Positions 46,710 to 59,857 of a stretch of 64,000 bases of DNA are shown piece by piece. Below the pieces are notes generated by a model. That model was given only the letters and a program-made list of their open reading frames with translations. It made no database searches and was not told where the DNA came from. Positions within the stretch are counted from its first letter, which is position 1, and each line of letters starts with the position of its first letter. The position numbers and the translations under genes were made by a program. Origin of the DNA: Vespula vulgaris (Eukaryota > Arthropoda > Insecta > Hymenoptera > Vespidae); the NCBI RefSeq assembly GCF_905475345.1, contig NC_066589.1, positions 10,316,001 to 10,380,000 of the forward strand, given 5' to 3'.

Positions 46710-48336
46710 ATGTCAACGACTAAAGTAGGTTTGAAACGATGCGATTAAAGAAGAAACGCTTTCCGTTAACGTGACGCCTCGTTAATTCGTTTTATCATGT
46801 ACATTCTAGGGAGATAACGATAAAGATGAAAATTTTAAGAGACAGGGTTCGTTTAGAAAGCTATTACCAACGAATGCCAATGGGGACTCCCAATTAAGCA
46901 TGTCAGTAAAAATGATCGATAGGCCAAATATTTCTCAGACCAACAAAGATTATGCGGTTTTCTTACAAGAGTATAATATTCTTTCGGAATAGTGAGTAAC
47001 TGTCATTAGGATTGAATGAAGTCTGATTAAAGATTGTACATAACGGGCGTATGTGTGTGTGTATGTGCGCGCGCGCGCGCGTGCGTCGTGTGTGTGTATA
47101 CACTTATTTATTTATTTATTTATTCAATTATAGCAACATATTGCGTATCCAAGATTTAAAAGGAATTTATGTCATACCATCGGCACAAAATTCTTTTGGT
47201 ACGTAATACAATTTATGTCATTTCAATCGATAACATTATTATTGTATTTTTTTAATGTTTGCATATATCCACTGTATATTTAAAAGCAAAGCATATTCTG
47301 CATTGCGTGCTTACAGTATGCATTCCCTGTAACATTTTAATCGAATTTTCATGTAATGTTGATAGTTGAAATACGTTTCATAGGTCTTGCTTGTCCTGAT
47401 AACAGTTTGTACAATTTCGATGTAACTATTTCGAAACGATGTTTGTCAATTGAACACGTTTGTAAGATTTCTTATTATTTAACGTTAGTAGACATAGTAA
47501 TATAGACACATATTTTTGATACCAGTGTGGTTCGGAGTTCAATTTATTCGACAAGGGATTTATCAAGGCGGAGTCTTTAGATTTACTCTTACGTTGCCTG
47601 AAAATTTTCCAGATGGTGGATGTCCCGTAAGAGTTACATCATTCCAAAAGTCTATTTTCTAATTTTGGTAGATTTCGTTATAGCATTTGCATTTTAGAAA
47701 GTTGTATTTCAAACCCACGTCTTCCATCCGCTTATAAATCCAGAAACAGGAGAATTATGTACAACTTGGGGATTCGTCGAATGGAAAAGAAATAATAGGG
47801 TATGGCAGTTGATACAGTACATAACAAAAATACTTACTAAAGTAGATACAAGAATGACACCTATAAATCAAGAAGCATCCATTTTGTGAGTAAATATTTC
47901 TCTTACCTTTCAGCATAGAAAGATTATTGACTGTGAATTTGATAAATATTGTGCCTATAAAGTATGCATTAATTTAAAAAATGAGAAAGGTCGGGTCTTT
48001 CTATATTGCAGATTGCAAAACAATTTTGATCAGTTTCGAGAACGAGCCAAAGAATGCGTAAGGGAAAGTTTGAATCAAGTATATAATCCACCGGCCTTCG
48101 AGGATCCGCATTATATTACATTCAGTCCGTACGTACCGGAATTGCATGATCCTGTTAAGCAACAAATATACGAATCTAAGGTAATTTCATTGGAGTCTAA
48201 ACACGCTTCAAAACGTACGATTATTCTACAATTATTCTTCTTACTGACTCAGGGTACGGAAGAGAATCGAGCGTTGGGACTTTCCTGGGTTCAACCTGGT
48301 TCCCTTCAGCCATTCTCAAAGCCAGAATCCAGATAA
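46710..48336 (+). CDS. AKTIP: AKTIP/fused-toes (FTS) E2-like protein, 7 exons, 267 aa
   Basis: FTS joins Hook and FHIP proteins in the FHF complex that links endosomes to dynein. Exons: 46710-46724 (MSTTK), 46810-46991, 47134-47198, 47526-47626, 47698-47885, 48012-48180, 48253-48336; all phases agree. The N-terminus RQGSFRKLLPTNAN resembles the KKQLPSIPKNAL segment of AKTIP. The UBC fold follows: EYNILSEY, GIYVIPSAQNSF, WFGVQFIRQGIYQGGVFRFT, LPENFPDG, FHPLINPETGELC. The end GLSWVQPGSLQPFSKPESR is nearly the AKTIP C-terminus. The HPN motif of active E2s is HPL here, as expected for an inactive UEV, yet a Cys (47758-47760) sits where the E2 catalytic Cys would be. The 15-nt start exon is inferred from its phase and donor AAA|GTAGGT. 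Confidence 0.88.
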
Positions 48337-49304
48337 TGAGGAATTCCATTCTTTATCATAGCAATGATGTATATCTTTACGAATTTAATTACATAAGTAC
48401 AAGCCTTGCTCTCTTGACGACTAATATAATGAACAGACTGTTACTTGAAATTATATTTTTGTATAAACAGAGTGGAGATATATTTGAAATCTATGCCATT
48501 TTCCGTCGATGAAATAATTTCTAACGCGTACAATCGACCTGAAAGTACGAGTTATTGTTACTTTTGTACTTTCTTTTTTTGTGATAATAGAATATCATAT
48601 ACGTAGATATTGTTAAAGAAGTCTTTTCTTATCCTAGAATTATAGTCAATCCTTTCCTAGAATAGATAAATATCAATTATAATTATTTGTACAACGGATA
48701 ACAGGACACTTCGATTTTCTTTTTAACAAATAAACGATCGATGTTTGACTTGTACATGACATTTGTTTATTTGAATATCTCATAAATTTATTAACACGAT
48801 TTCAAATCAGTTTCAATTAGTTTTCGGCAATCTTTTTTAGAAACGCGATGCTCCGATTGGTCGGTCGTATCAAACGTTCTTTCATTTTTGTTTTGTCTTT
48901 GATCAAAATCTACAAAGATTATTTTGATTTGTAGAAATGAAATACAGTAAACAGTATCATTTAATTGCACGTTTAACGTAAAAATAACACGAAAATGCAA
49001 TTTATAAAAGTCGTTATATAATTTAGAAAAGCGCGTTCGAAAATAGTATCGGGAAAACGTTGGTTGATTTTCTTTCTTCTTTCTTTCTTTTTTTTTTCTT
49101 TCTTTCTTTTTTTTTTCGAAAAATTTACGGTGGTTTTATCCTCCATATTGTAAAAATATTATCCCTAAATCTAGTTACCATGCACTGCCATGATAAATTA
49201 CTATGTATCAGTTGAATGTACATGAGGAGCTTTCGAAGATTTAGTGATGATTTCGAGTGCTTTTCTTGAAAAGAGATGATGGGAGCGATGTGTCATCGAA
49301 GAAG
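48337..49304. other. Spacer between the AKTIP-like gene and Zir
   Basis: AT-rich DNA with the AKTIP 3' UTR and presumably the Zir promoter and 5' UTR. A TTTCTTTC-rich tract lies at about 49070-49115. No gene or clear core promoter motif was seen. Confidence 0.55.
48729..48734 (+). terminator. Possible polyadenylation signal of the AKTIP-like gene
   Basis: AATAAA 393 nt after the stop codon; a weaker GATAAT lies nearer. It falls in the 970-bp spacer before Zir, which holds nothing else recognised except a TTTC-rich stretch at about 49070-49115. Confidence 0.4.
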
Positions 49305-52300
49305 ATGAGCGAAAGGAAATTCACACGCGGCCTGGGAAAGCCGGGTATGGCCGCACAATTACGAGAAACAGTTTCTCAGGTTGTACGCGAAAGTACCGTA
49401 CAGGTAGGGGCTACTGACGTGCTTGAACCGATACTTACGCGCCCGATCACGCCTAACTATTTTCAGATTTCCTACGATTTTCAACAATTATGCAATAATT
49501 CATAAATTTAAGATTGTCTTGCCCTCTCTATCATATTTTATACGTTGATGCACTTTATTTACAAAGATCTAAAGTGTTGATAATTGAATTCTTCAATTAT
49601 TTATTTAATCTTGATTACACTTCACAATATAACTGATCGATCGATTACATTATCTATAAGAGAAAAAATATTTTTTAATCTATAAAGTCTATATATAAAC
49701 CACGTCATATGACGTGTTTGGTTCTCAACAATATGAACATCTTCGCTAGAAACATAATATTGATTTTTAAAATAATTTGATTATAAATGCTTTATATACT
49801 TTTTATTTCTCCCTTATATTAATTATATCTATCTCATTTTTATTTCAGAGTAAACCACATTTAGTTGACCCTATAGATTTTGAGAGCTTTGTGTTAAAGA
49901 ATAAAACGTTATTACAGAATGATCCGCAAAGAGAATTATTGCTTTATCCGCCTGACGATGTTTCTGTGAGTTCAAGTTTGTTGGCTCTTATCTTCATCCT
50001 TGTCCGGATCCTACATCCTTTATGTAGAAAGATAAGAAATAACGATAATATGATAATTAAGCATTAGAAATTTTAAAGCTCAACTTTTGTTAAATTTACT
50101 ATATTTTATATTTATTTCTTTGTAAAATACTTTTATATACGTATATGTTTTAATTTTTATATTAACTTCTTTTTATATAGCAAGTCGTCTTACCGAGACG
50201 TTATCGCACTATTGTGCCAACAGCGCAATATATTTCGGATAACGACGAGGAAGGTGGAAGTCTCCTGACCAAAGAATGTTTACGAAGTTACACCTCCAAT
50301 TGGAATTTGGTACATTACAAATATTCTGCATACAACGGGAGTTATCTCGATTTACCCAAGTATGTTTTCAATGAAAATGTATCAAAGATTGCAAAAGTTG
50401 TCTGTCTGTCTGTCTGTCTGTCTGTGTGTGTGTGCGCGCGTGCGTATGTGTGTAAAACAAGATTGTTTGTCTATTTAGTAACATTTTCAATTTTAAAAAA
50501 TCGTTTACGAATACATATACACGTGCGCGCGCGCACACACACACTCACGTATATATTTTACAGAATAACGAAAGCAGATGATCTCAAAGATGAAGTATAT
50601 GAAATTGATACGGAGGTGGATCAAGTCGATGAGGTAATTATCTCACAATAAAGAAAATAATAAAAATGAATTCTATTTTTATTTTATAAGGCATTTTAAC
50701 AAATTTCCTTTAGGATTTAATCAAAAATAATGGGATTACAAGGGAAGGATACTTAATGAAAGGACCTGAAATTGGAAGTTCCGATCGAATGTTTGCTCAT
50801 ATAGGCTCAAAATCTTTTAAAAGACGTTTTTGTCATTTAAGACAGGAAGTCGATGGGACATACATTTTAGAATTTTTCAAAGATGAGAAAAAGGGCGAAG
50901 CTAAATTAGCAATAGTAATGGACTTTTGTACAGAAGTTGTTAAAAATCCAAAACGTGGAAGATACTGTTTTGAGTTAAGAATGACAGGAACTCACAAGTC
51001 TTATACATTAGCGGCCGATAATGAAACAGATATGCAAGATTGGTTATCAAAATTGAATTCTGTATTACAACATTATAAACAACAGGAAGAGAAACGTGCT
51101 GCATCTTTAGAAAGAACATGTAATACTCCTCCTCCTTCTCCTCAACCAATGCAGGTAATCGTTTTAATATACATAAAAATCTGAATGTTCTACTATTTTT
51201 AATCGTTTGAAAATCAACTATTATTTATACATCGTATATATAAAAATATTTATTTGAACAAACGTGTACAGGTATATGGAACATTGAAAGGTTTGGAACA
51301 GAGTATGAATCCACAATTAATTAAATACTCCAGGGAAACTGATACAAGCATAGCATTAGCTAGACGGGAAAATAGAAAACCTTTGTTTAGTCTATATTCC
51401 CACATGTTACGCGTAAAAGCATCTACAGGAAATTCTACCGAACACAATATTGATCCATATAAGGAACAATTTGGACATAGAATTTTTATTAAATGCGAAA
51501 GTCTTAAGTTTAGATTACAAGCTCCGATTGATGAAAAAGAAACTCTTTGCCAAGTGGAACCGTACCAAACAACATTATGTCTTTTTGATGCAAAACACGG
51601 CAGGAAACTCACTGAAAATTTTTATTTCGATATTAATCACGAAATTGTACAAGGAATGATAAAGGAATTAAGTCCTACTAGCATTATGACAGAATCTAAT
51701 GAAAATATAAGTTTGCCAGAAGAATTGAAAACTGTACCATTGGATTGGATAAAACATCCAAAGCAGGTATTTATTTAAACGACTGCTTTGTTAGCCAATG
51801 TAAATATATATACATACATACATACATACATATATATATATATATATTTGCGCGCGCGTGTGTGTATACAGGTATATATTTTATCTCCTTCTAGGCTATA
51901 TTTCATGTTAGTAATCCTCATCCCGATATATTTCTTGTGGTAAGAATAGATAAGATATTGCAAGGAAATATATGTCAAACTTCTGAACCATATATAAGAA
52001 CAACTAAAGATCCAAGATTAGGATTAAAAGTACATAAACAAGTTAGAGCATGTTGCCAAAGGTAAAAGCCTTTTTTTTTATTATTATGTCATTATCTTGA
52101 ACATATAGTTTATAACTAATTAATGTTTATTTTTTAGATTAGGAAATTATAGAATGCCATTCGCTTGGGCAGCCAGACCTTTATTTAGACTATATAGCAA
52201 CGAGTTGGATACTTCTCCAGACTTTCCAGCAATATATAGGCAGGAAGGGAATAAAATCAGAGATGAAGAGTTATTAAAACTGCTTTCAGAGTATAGGAAG

Positions 52301-55300
52301 TACGTATTGATTTACTGACATCATTATTCGAATACGCTCGCTATCTACACTTTCTTATTCTTTTTTTTTTTTTCGTTTGCAGACCCGAAAAACTTAGCAA
52401 ACTAACTGTTATACCTGGATGGTTGAAAATAAAAATTGAATCCATCATTGAGATACCAGAAAGTATGCCTTTTTTCGTACAAGTGTAATACACGAGCGCG
52501 CGCGCGCGCACCCACCCGCGCATTCAAATGTGCGGTTTAAATTCAACGTTTCTCTATTTTCAGATACATTGTCGACATCCTTGGCTCCCTTGAAACCATT
52601 TCCCATTCCACCTGTAAACGATCCAACTCTTGAAATTGCAGAATTTGAAAGTACGTCTGAAAAGGATGTTCATCCTTATACCACATACGTCAATCATCTT
52701 TATGTTTATCCACAAACTTTATCTTTTGATACTCAGAAGATATTCACAAGAGCTAGAAATATTGCGTGTATCATTGAATTACGAGATGATGATGGAGAAA
52801 ATGTGGAACCTTTAAGAGTATATACAACGCAAACTTACTACTTTTTCATTTATTTATATATTTGAAGCTTTTATATATTTCTCATGTTTTTTTTTTTTTT
52901 TTATATAGTGTATCTATGGCCGTCCAGGTACACCATTGTTGTGCGTACGAGCGTCTTGTGCAGTGTTACATCATAACGCTATTCCATCTTGGTACGAAGA
53001 AATTAAAATAAGATTACCAACAAAACTTCATTCAAAACATCACTTGCTTTTTTCATTTTATCATATAAGCTGTGATATGAATAAGAAAAAGGAAAATGGG
53101 ATTGAAAATTGCGTTGGTTATGCTTGGGCTCCGTTGTTATATAAAGGGAGGTAAGCATACGATTTTTTATATACGTGCGTTCTACTGACCATACAATAAA
53201 TATCTAATTTTTAAATCTATATAATCCATATGCTTACAGACTCAATGTAGATATGGATGTAAATGTTCAAGTTCTACCTGTTGCAACGCATTTACCACAA
53301 GGATATCTTTCCATTCAACCCCTTGGTCTGGGAAAAGGGGTAAGAGTAAGATCAAATTATTGATTTTAACTTCTAATACTTGTTATGTTTCAAGATGTGG
53401 CTTTCATTTGCAATTCGCTTTATCATAATTATAAAAGTAATTACGAAAATCTTGCGTTACACGGAGAATTAAATTCTATAGAAAAGTCATAGTAGATGAA
53501 ATTTGATTACATTTAACAATGGAATATCATGATTTGTGGAAGAAAGCCTTATCTTATTCTTAGCAGTGCTTGCAAAGTGCACAGAGGTTTTGAATACAAG
53601 CATGGCCATTGTGTGTTTTGACTATTTCATCATTTTAATCAATCATCCAATAAGTGAGTCAATATTTTAATAAAGATTATATATCTGGTGTACACACGCA
53701 CACGCACACGCACACGCACACCCACACCCACACCCACACCACATCAATTTTTGATCACATTAACGGACTATCACTGCATTCCAAATTGCACGAAACTAAT
53801 TGTGTGTTAAGTATAAATAACAAATTTATTAATTGCTTGCTGATTTATCTTTTTACGAAAATGCAAATATCACGAACATTTTGTATATGCTTAAATAAAT
53901 ATTGATTTATTTAATTTCAGAATGCTGGTCCAGACATTACATGGATTGATTCACAAAGACCAATATTTACAGTAGCTTTTCAATTAATATCAACAGTATT
54001 TACTCGCGATCCTCATTTGTACAATCTCTTTGCTCATGCCGAACGAATTCTGGATACAAGGCCATCTGTAATGCCGTCGGATACAGAAACGTGCAAAATA
54101 TTGAAAGCAGCGCATGCAATACAGTTGGTGACAGCGATTACTTTTCTTCCTACTATATTAAATCAATTGTTCACATTATTGACATATAATATCGGCGAAG
54201 AAGTAGGATTGTATATTATTAGAGTACTAATACACATTATAAATATGATACATGAAGCTGGTCGAAAAGAAATACTTCAGGCTTACATCAAGGTAAAAAA
54301 GGAAAATTGATTTTTATATTATTTTTAATTTCACAGATTTAACAATACACATATATACTGCTTTTTATAGTTTGTCTTTCTATCGCCAACACAAGCAACC
54401 TGCAATATGACCGTTCATGAACAATTAGGAAAATATCTACCAATACTATTACAACCAAACAATACGGATTTCTTGGTAATTAACAAATTCATGCGTCATT
54501 CTAATTTCTTCTTTGAGATAATGATTAAAAGTATGGCACAATATCTACTTACTACTGGTAGAATAAAAGTAAGTTAATAATTTGATGTGCACTTGACAGT
54601 AAGTATATAATATTTAGGTTACTATAAAGATTAATCTTGACATTTATCAACATTTTTCCAGATGCATAGAAATGAAAGATTTTCGAAAGAGTATCATGAA
54701 CGCATTAAGTATCTATTAGACGTAATTATGCCATATATAATAAATAAATACAAAGAAATGCCGGTTGAAACTCATGAATTAAATAAAAGCCTTGCTCAAT
54801 TGTTAAAGGTACTTTAAACATTATTTAAATGGAAACTTCAAATAATGATAATAATTGTAAATTGACAATATATTGTGTATTTATTTAATAGCATTGCCTC
54901 ACATTCATGGATCGTGGTTTCGTTTTTCGTTTGATCAATTCATACGTGGATAAATTTTCTCCTGGAGATCCACGCACTCTACATGATTTTAAATTTACGT
55001 TTCTTCAAATCATTTGTTCTCACGAACATTATATATCTTTTAATTTACCAATGATGCAGTCTCGTATTTCACCTAGAGGTAAGAGATTGTGTTTAGGTAA
55101 AATTTTACGAATATTTTTAAATTTTGTAAAATAATAACTTTATTCCTTGCTTAGAAAATACTGAGAAAGAGCCAGAATGTAATGGTATGTTAAGACAATA
55201 TTCATGTACTCCCATCTTTATTGTGGTTTCTTATTGTAGCCATAGTGAGTGGGAGTAGTACACAGTTCTTCTCTTTTTCATCACTGTTAATAAGTAGATT

Positions 55301-57202
55301 AAAATATTTGTCACGATTGTTCCTTATTGAATAGTTTTATTAATCATTACATTATGCGTAATAGGTTTTTGCATATTATAAACTGTTCTTCATTAAACGC
55401 ATGATATGGATATACAATATTATATTAACTTTATTTTAATTATTCATATTATTTACAGATTTGATGAATGAATACTGTTTATCAGAGGATTTTTGTAAGC
55501 ATCATTTTTTGGTTGGCTTATTACTCCAAGAAATCAAAATATCTCTTAATGAAATCATGCAAATTCGAAAAGTTGCCATAACTACTTTAAGAGATCTCTT
55601 AGCTAAGCACGAACTGGATGATAGATACCAAAATAAGGTTTCTAATTAGAATATTTACTTCGTTCCAATTTCATTGGTTGTATTATTCTTATTCTTATTG
55701 ATTAAATTTGTATATTTTTAAATGGCAGGGACAATTGAGTAGGATAGCATCCATTTATATACCATGGTTAGAGATAGTATTGGAAAATTTGATGCGTTTA
55801 CAATCTGTACATGACAGTTCTAAAATAGAAAATAAACACAATGATATAAATCGAATATCAACTAGCAGTTCCTTTTTGGCAACTAAAGATATTGCTAATA
55901 GTACTATAACAGCAGGCACTCCCAAGTCCATTCACAGGTCTGATCAGAAGAGTTATATTTAATTACAATGTTACTACTACTACTACACTACTACTGCTAC
56001 TACTGCTACTACTACTACTACACTACTACTACTACTACACTACTACTACTACACTGCTGCTACTACTATCATCATCATCGTCATCATTATTATATAGTAG
56101 TTGTTATTAATGATGATGATATTTATTTGAAATTACATAATAATTAATTATTTATAGACTTACATTAAATTTGGATACGCAATCTCCAATCAGAGCATCT
56201 ATTCATCTACGAGATTCTACATATTTTGCTGCTATCGCTGGACAAGGTTTGGTGAATGGCTATTCTTGTACCAGTATAGAATCAGATACATCAACGATGT
56301 CAGGTGCCTCGCAATCAAATATATCGCAAGAAACAGCAATTATTCGCGAATCTGTAGAAAATGGTATAAGTGATAAAAAAAGGCATTCTCGTTCTTTGAG
56401 CGTTACACAGGCTTCACCTAGATGTGATAAATTACAATCCTCTGAAGTTAAGGATATATTGCTTTGTTTTTTATTTGTCATCAAATATTTAGGCGATCAT
56501 CAAGTTATTGCATGGTGGCAACAATGCAGTGATTCCGAGATATTGAGTTTTTTTACAGTAATTGAGTAAGTCGTCTTAATGATCATTCTTTTTTTGTTAT
56601 AAAAAAAGAAATTATTTAATAAATATCTTGTTTCTTTTTCTTTTTTCAGGATAAGTCTTCATCATTTTAAATATGTTGGTAAAAGACAAATAGCTGCAAA
56701 TATAATAAATAATTCTGGAAAACCGCGTACAGTAAAAGCAATGACATTGCCAGCTAGAATGGCACCACCAGATTTCACTACTGAAAGTCCAACTACTGGT
56801 ACACTGCAACCACATAATACTGTTACTAGAGAGAATCTTATTGAAAGTGACAGTGGTAAAATGTATCAGGCTTTACTAGAGGCAAATATGGCTACAGAAG
56901 TTGGTCTTATAGCACTTGACTGCCTAGGCCTCTTTTGTATTCATTTTAAGGTGTAATTTATATTTATATATCCGTGCGTGCATGGGCGGGCATATAATGT
57001 TGTAGCAATTAATAGTAACAATAATATATTTTCTTTTCATATAGGATGCACTTTTAGCAGATGATGGAGAAAATCCAATAATGCAAAAACTCTTCAATAT
57101 CTATTTATCCTTTCTTCAAGTCGGTCAATCGGAGACATTGCTACGTCACGTGTTTGCTGGACTTCGGGCATTTTTAAATAATTATTCTATTGCTTTGTTT
57201 CA

Positions 57203-57235
<33 letters not shown>

Positions 57236-57921
57236 ACAAAGTTGTTAAGTTGCAACTACTTTATCTAATAACAATTAACGTATATTCTAATATATATTTT
57301 CAGGAAATGCGGCACTTTGTGGGCGATTATGTTATGAATTATTGAGATGTTGTAATAGTAAACTTAGTTCTATTAGACAAGAATCATGTGCTTTACTATA
57401 TCTGCTTATGAGAAGTAATTTTGAATTTACTAGTAGAAAAGGATTAACAAGAGTGCATTTACAGGTGAAATTATTTTTGAAAAATATTTTTTAAACTAAC
57501 AACATTTGTTATACAATTTCCTTCCAATTTATTTTTTACAGGTAATAATCTCAGTTTCACAAATGCTTGGAAATGTGATTGGTTTGAATAATTCAAGATT
57601 TCAAGAATCATTGTCATTGATAAATAGTTATGCTTCTTCCGATAAAGTGATGAAAGGTACTGGTTTTCCAGTTGAAGTTAAAGATTTGAATAAAAGAATT
57701 CGAACAGTTTTAATGGCAACAGCACAAATGAGGGAACATAACAATGATCCTGAGATGCTTGTTGATTTACAACATAGTTTGGCCAATTCTTATGCCAGTA
57801 CACCCGAATTGAGACATACTTGGTTGGAAACTATGGCTAGAAATCATGCGAGAGATGGAAATTATTCCGAGGTATTTATTCATGTTTTGTGTATACGTGT
57901 GTATACATACGTGTGCACACC

Positions 57922-57955
<34 letters not shown>

Positions 57956-59803
57956 TGGTAGCTATACATGATTAAGTGTGTTCTCCTTAGGCGGCTTGTT
58001 GCCAATTACATATTGCAGCTTTAATGGCAGAATATTTGAAATTGAAGAAAGTTCATACATGGGGAGCAGAGGCTTTTGACAGTATTTCCGTGAACATTTC
58101 TAGAGACGAGCGTAGTCTTAAGCTCGATGCTGGTGAGATTTGTATGTCTTCTTGCACATGTTTGTATTGTACGTTAAGGAAATTCTATATCGATTTATAA
58201 ACGTAATAACAATAACAGTTTCAAACTTAGAGCGTGTATTTGAAAAACGTAATATTTTTTTATGAAAACGTAAATATGCAAATTTACGTAATATTTTTTA
58301 ATGTGTGGCGATTTGCATGCAAAAGATTTTCTTTGTACACATTTAACGTGAATAAAAAATACTTTACTTTAAATTATTTTTTCTACAGGCGTTCAAGATA
58401 TTCATTACACAGAATATTTATTGCTCGAGCAATTGGAACTTTGTGCTGAAATGTTAGAAAAAGCAGAACGTTTTGAATTACTCGGACATTTGTATCGCTT
58501 AATAGTTCCTATGTACGAAGAGAAAAGAAATTATGAGGCTTTAGCAAATTGTTATACACATTTAGCACAAGCTTGCAATAAAATTGTCGAAGTCACCAAA
58601 TCCGGTAAACGGCTTCTTGGGAGATTTTATAGAATTGCATTTTTTGGATCTGTAAGCTTCGTTAGTTTACCATTTATTGTCTTATTCCTAATTGCAATAA
58701 GTTTATCCTACTGTGATTATTTATTGTTCCAGGCATATTTCGAAGAAGAAAATGGCCAAGAGTATATATATAAAGAACCTAAAGTGACGTCATTGTCAGA
58801 AATTTCAGAACGTCTTCATCATTTATATTCAGAGAAATTTGGTTTAGAAAATGTCAAAATGATAATGGATTCCGTACCCGTCAATGTCGCTGAATTAGAT
58901 TCAAAAATAGCATATATTCAAGTGACGCACGTAACTCCGTACTTCGATAAAATAGAATTAGATACTCGTCAAACGGAATTTGAACAAAATCACAACGTAT
59001 CTTGTTTCATGTTCGAAACTCCATTTACGAAAGATGGCCGGGTAAGGGCAAATCCTGAAGATCAGTGGAAAAGAAGAACTATTTTAACAAGTACGAGCAT
59101 AAACTTTTATCTCTGTGTATATAATTCCAACGACATATGTATTTTCTTAGTCATGTTGTATCATCGAAAGCCTTATAAAACGTTACTTTTTATTTATAGC
59201 ACAATATTCCTTTCCGTACATAAAAAAACGTATAGTAGTGATTGAAAAGAGGATAATGGAACTTAGTCCCATCGAAGTGGCTTTAGACGAAATGAGACAA
59301 CGCGTTCAAGAATTAGAGGATGTGGCTTTGATAGCTCCAACTGATGTAAAAAAACTTCAATTACGGTTGCAAGGAAGCATTTGTGTGACAGTAAATGCTG
59401 GTCCACTTGCTTATGCCTCTGCATTCTTAGATCCAGCACTTTCTCCGCAATATCCTGATGACAAAGTCGAAGAGTTAAAGGATGTTTTTAGGTAATTTTG
59501 TTATATGAGAATATCTTTTTTCTCGTATCATACGTCTATGATGTTATTTATCTTTTTTCTTTTTTCAGGGAATTTGTAAAAATATGTTATACAGCTTTGC
59601 AGATCAACAGTAAATTAATTACTCCCGATCAGCACGAGTATCAGGAAGTATTACGCGAAAATTATCAAAAGCTTTGCCAAAGCTTGTCGTCGTTATTGGG
59701 TGAACCTATATGGTCAGACGAACAAGTTGGAAGCTTTAAACGTAACAGCGCGGCTCTCTTTAGTGTCATTAGTGGTGCTAATAGTCACACGAGCACAGCC
59801 TGA
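49305..59803 (+). CDS. Zir: Zizimin-type DOCK guanine-nucleotide exchange factor (29 exons, 2125 aa)
   Basis: DOCK-D proteins activate Cdc42/Rac through a DHR-2 domain. Exons: 49305-49403, 49849-49965, 50181-50359, 50564-50633, 50714-51154, 51272-51766, 51895-52061, 52138-52299, 52383-52462, 52564-52817, 52909-53150, 53240-53339, 53921-54292, 54371-54568, 54662-54808, 54892-55078, 55155-55184, 55459-55637, 55729-55937, 56158-56565, 56650-56950, 57045-57204, 57304-57464, 57542-57871, 57991-58132, 58389-58651, 58733-59090, 59200-59491, 59569-59803. All 28 junctions are in phase. The start MSERKFTRGLGKPGMAAQLR is typical of zizimins, and a PH domain separates this from DOCK-A/B/C. Codons are AT-ending and CpG-poor. 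Confidence 0.96.
50714..51154 (+). other. Zir: Zir PH-domain exon
   Basis: Encodes residues 156-302. ITREGYLMKGPE opens a PH domain, with the core SFKRRFCHLRQ and the terminal helix DMQDWLSKLNSVLQ. In zizimins it contributes to lipid binding and membrane recruitment. Confidence 0.9.
52564..53339 (+). other. Zir: Zir DHR-1 (C2-like) region, three exons
   Basis: NHLYVYPQTLSFDTQKIFTR opens the DHR-1, followed by ARNIACIIELRDDDGE, CIYGRPG, and HHNAIPSWYEEIKIRLPTKL, ending near GYLSIQPLGLGKG. DHR-1 binds phosphoinositides in the DOCK family. Confidence 0.88.
53691..53741 (+). repeat. (AC)n-type microsatellite in Zir intron 12
   Basis: CACACGCACACGCACACCCACACC-like repeats, about 50 bp of CAC/ACGC variants. 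Confidence 0.85.
55155..55184 (+). CDS. Zir: 30-nt Zir microexon
   Basis: CTTAG before and G|GTATGT after a 30-nt exon giving ENTEKEPECN with split codons at both ends. Its length is divisible by three, so skipping keeps the frame. Confidence 0.65.
55972..56071 (+). repeat. (TAC/TGC)n imperfect trinucleotide array in Zir intron 19
   Basis: About 100 bp of TAC units interrupted by ACAC and TGC, followed by ATC/GTC units. It lies between exons ending at 55937 and starting at 56158, with no coding role seen. Confidence 0.85.
57205..57233 (+). repeat. (GT)n tract starting at a Zir donor site
   Basis: The donor of the exon ending at 57204 is the first GT of about 14 GT units, so the 5' splice site is embedded in the microsatellite. 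Confidence 0.9.
57542..59803 (+). other. Zir: Zir DHR-2 catalytic region, six exons
   Basis: Residues about 1640-2110: MREHNNDPEMLVDLQHSLAN, LRHTWLETMARNHA, VTKSGKRLLGRFYRIAFFG, KEPKVTSLSEISERL, YIQVTHVTPYF, and TVNAGPLAYASAFL. The last block holds the nucleotide-sensor loop used to expel GDP. The exchange core is complete, so an active GEF is expected. Confidence 0.92.
57908..57955 (+). repeat. (CCCA)n/(CA)n microsatellite in Zir intron 24
   Basis: CACCCACCCACC runs into about 12 CA units, 36 nt upstream of the next exon. Confidence 0.9.
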
Positions 59804-59851
59804 GCCATCAGATTGATGTCTTATGTCTCTCGAAGTCCGTTGTGTAATCGG

Positions 59852-59857
59852 AATAAA
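59852..59857 (+). terminator. Probable Zir polyadenylation signal
   Basis: AATAAA 48 nt after the Zir stop codon, in AT-rich DNA; a further AATAAA lies near 60149. Short 3' UTR use is plausible. Confidence 0.5.
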
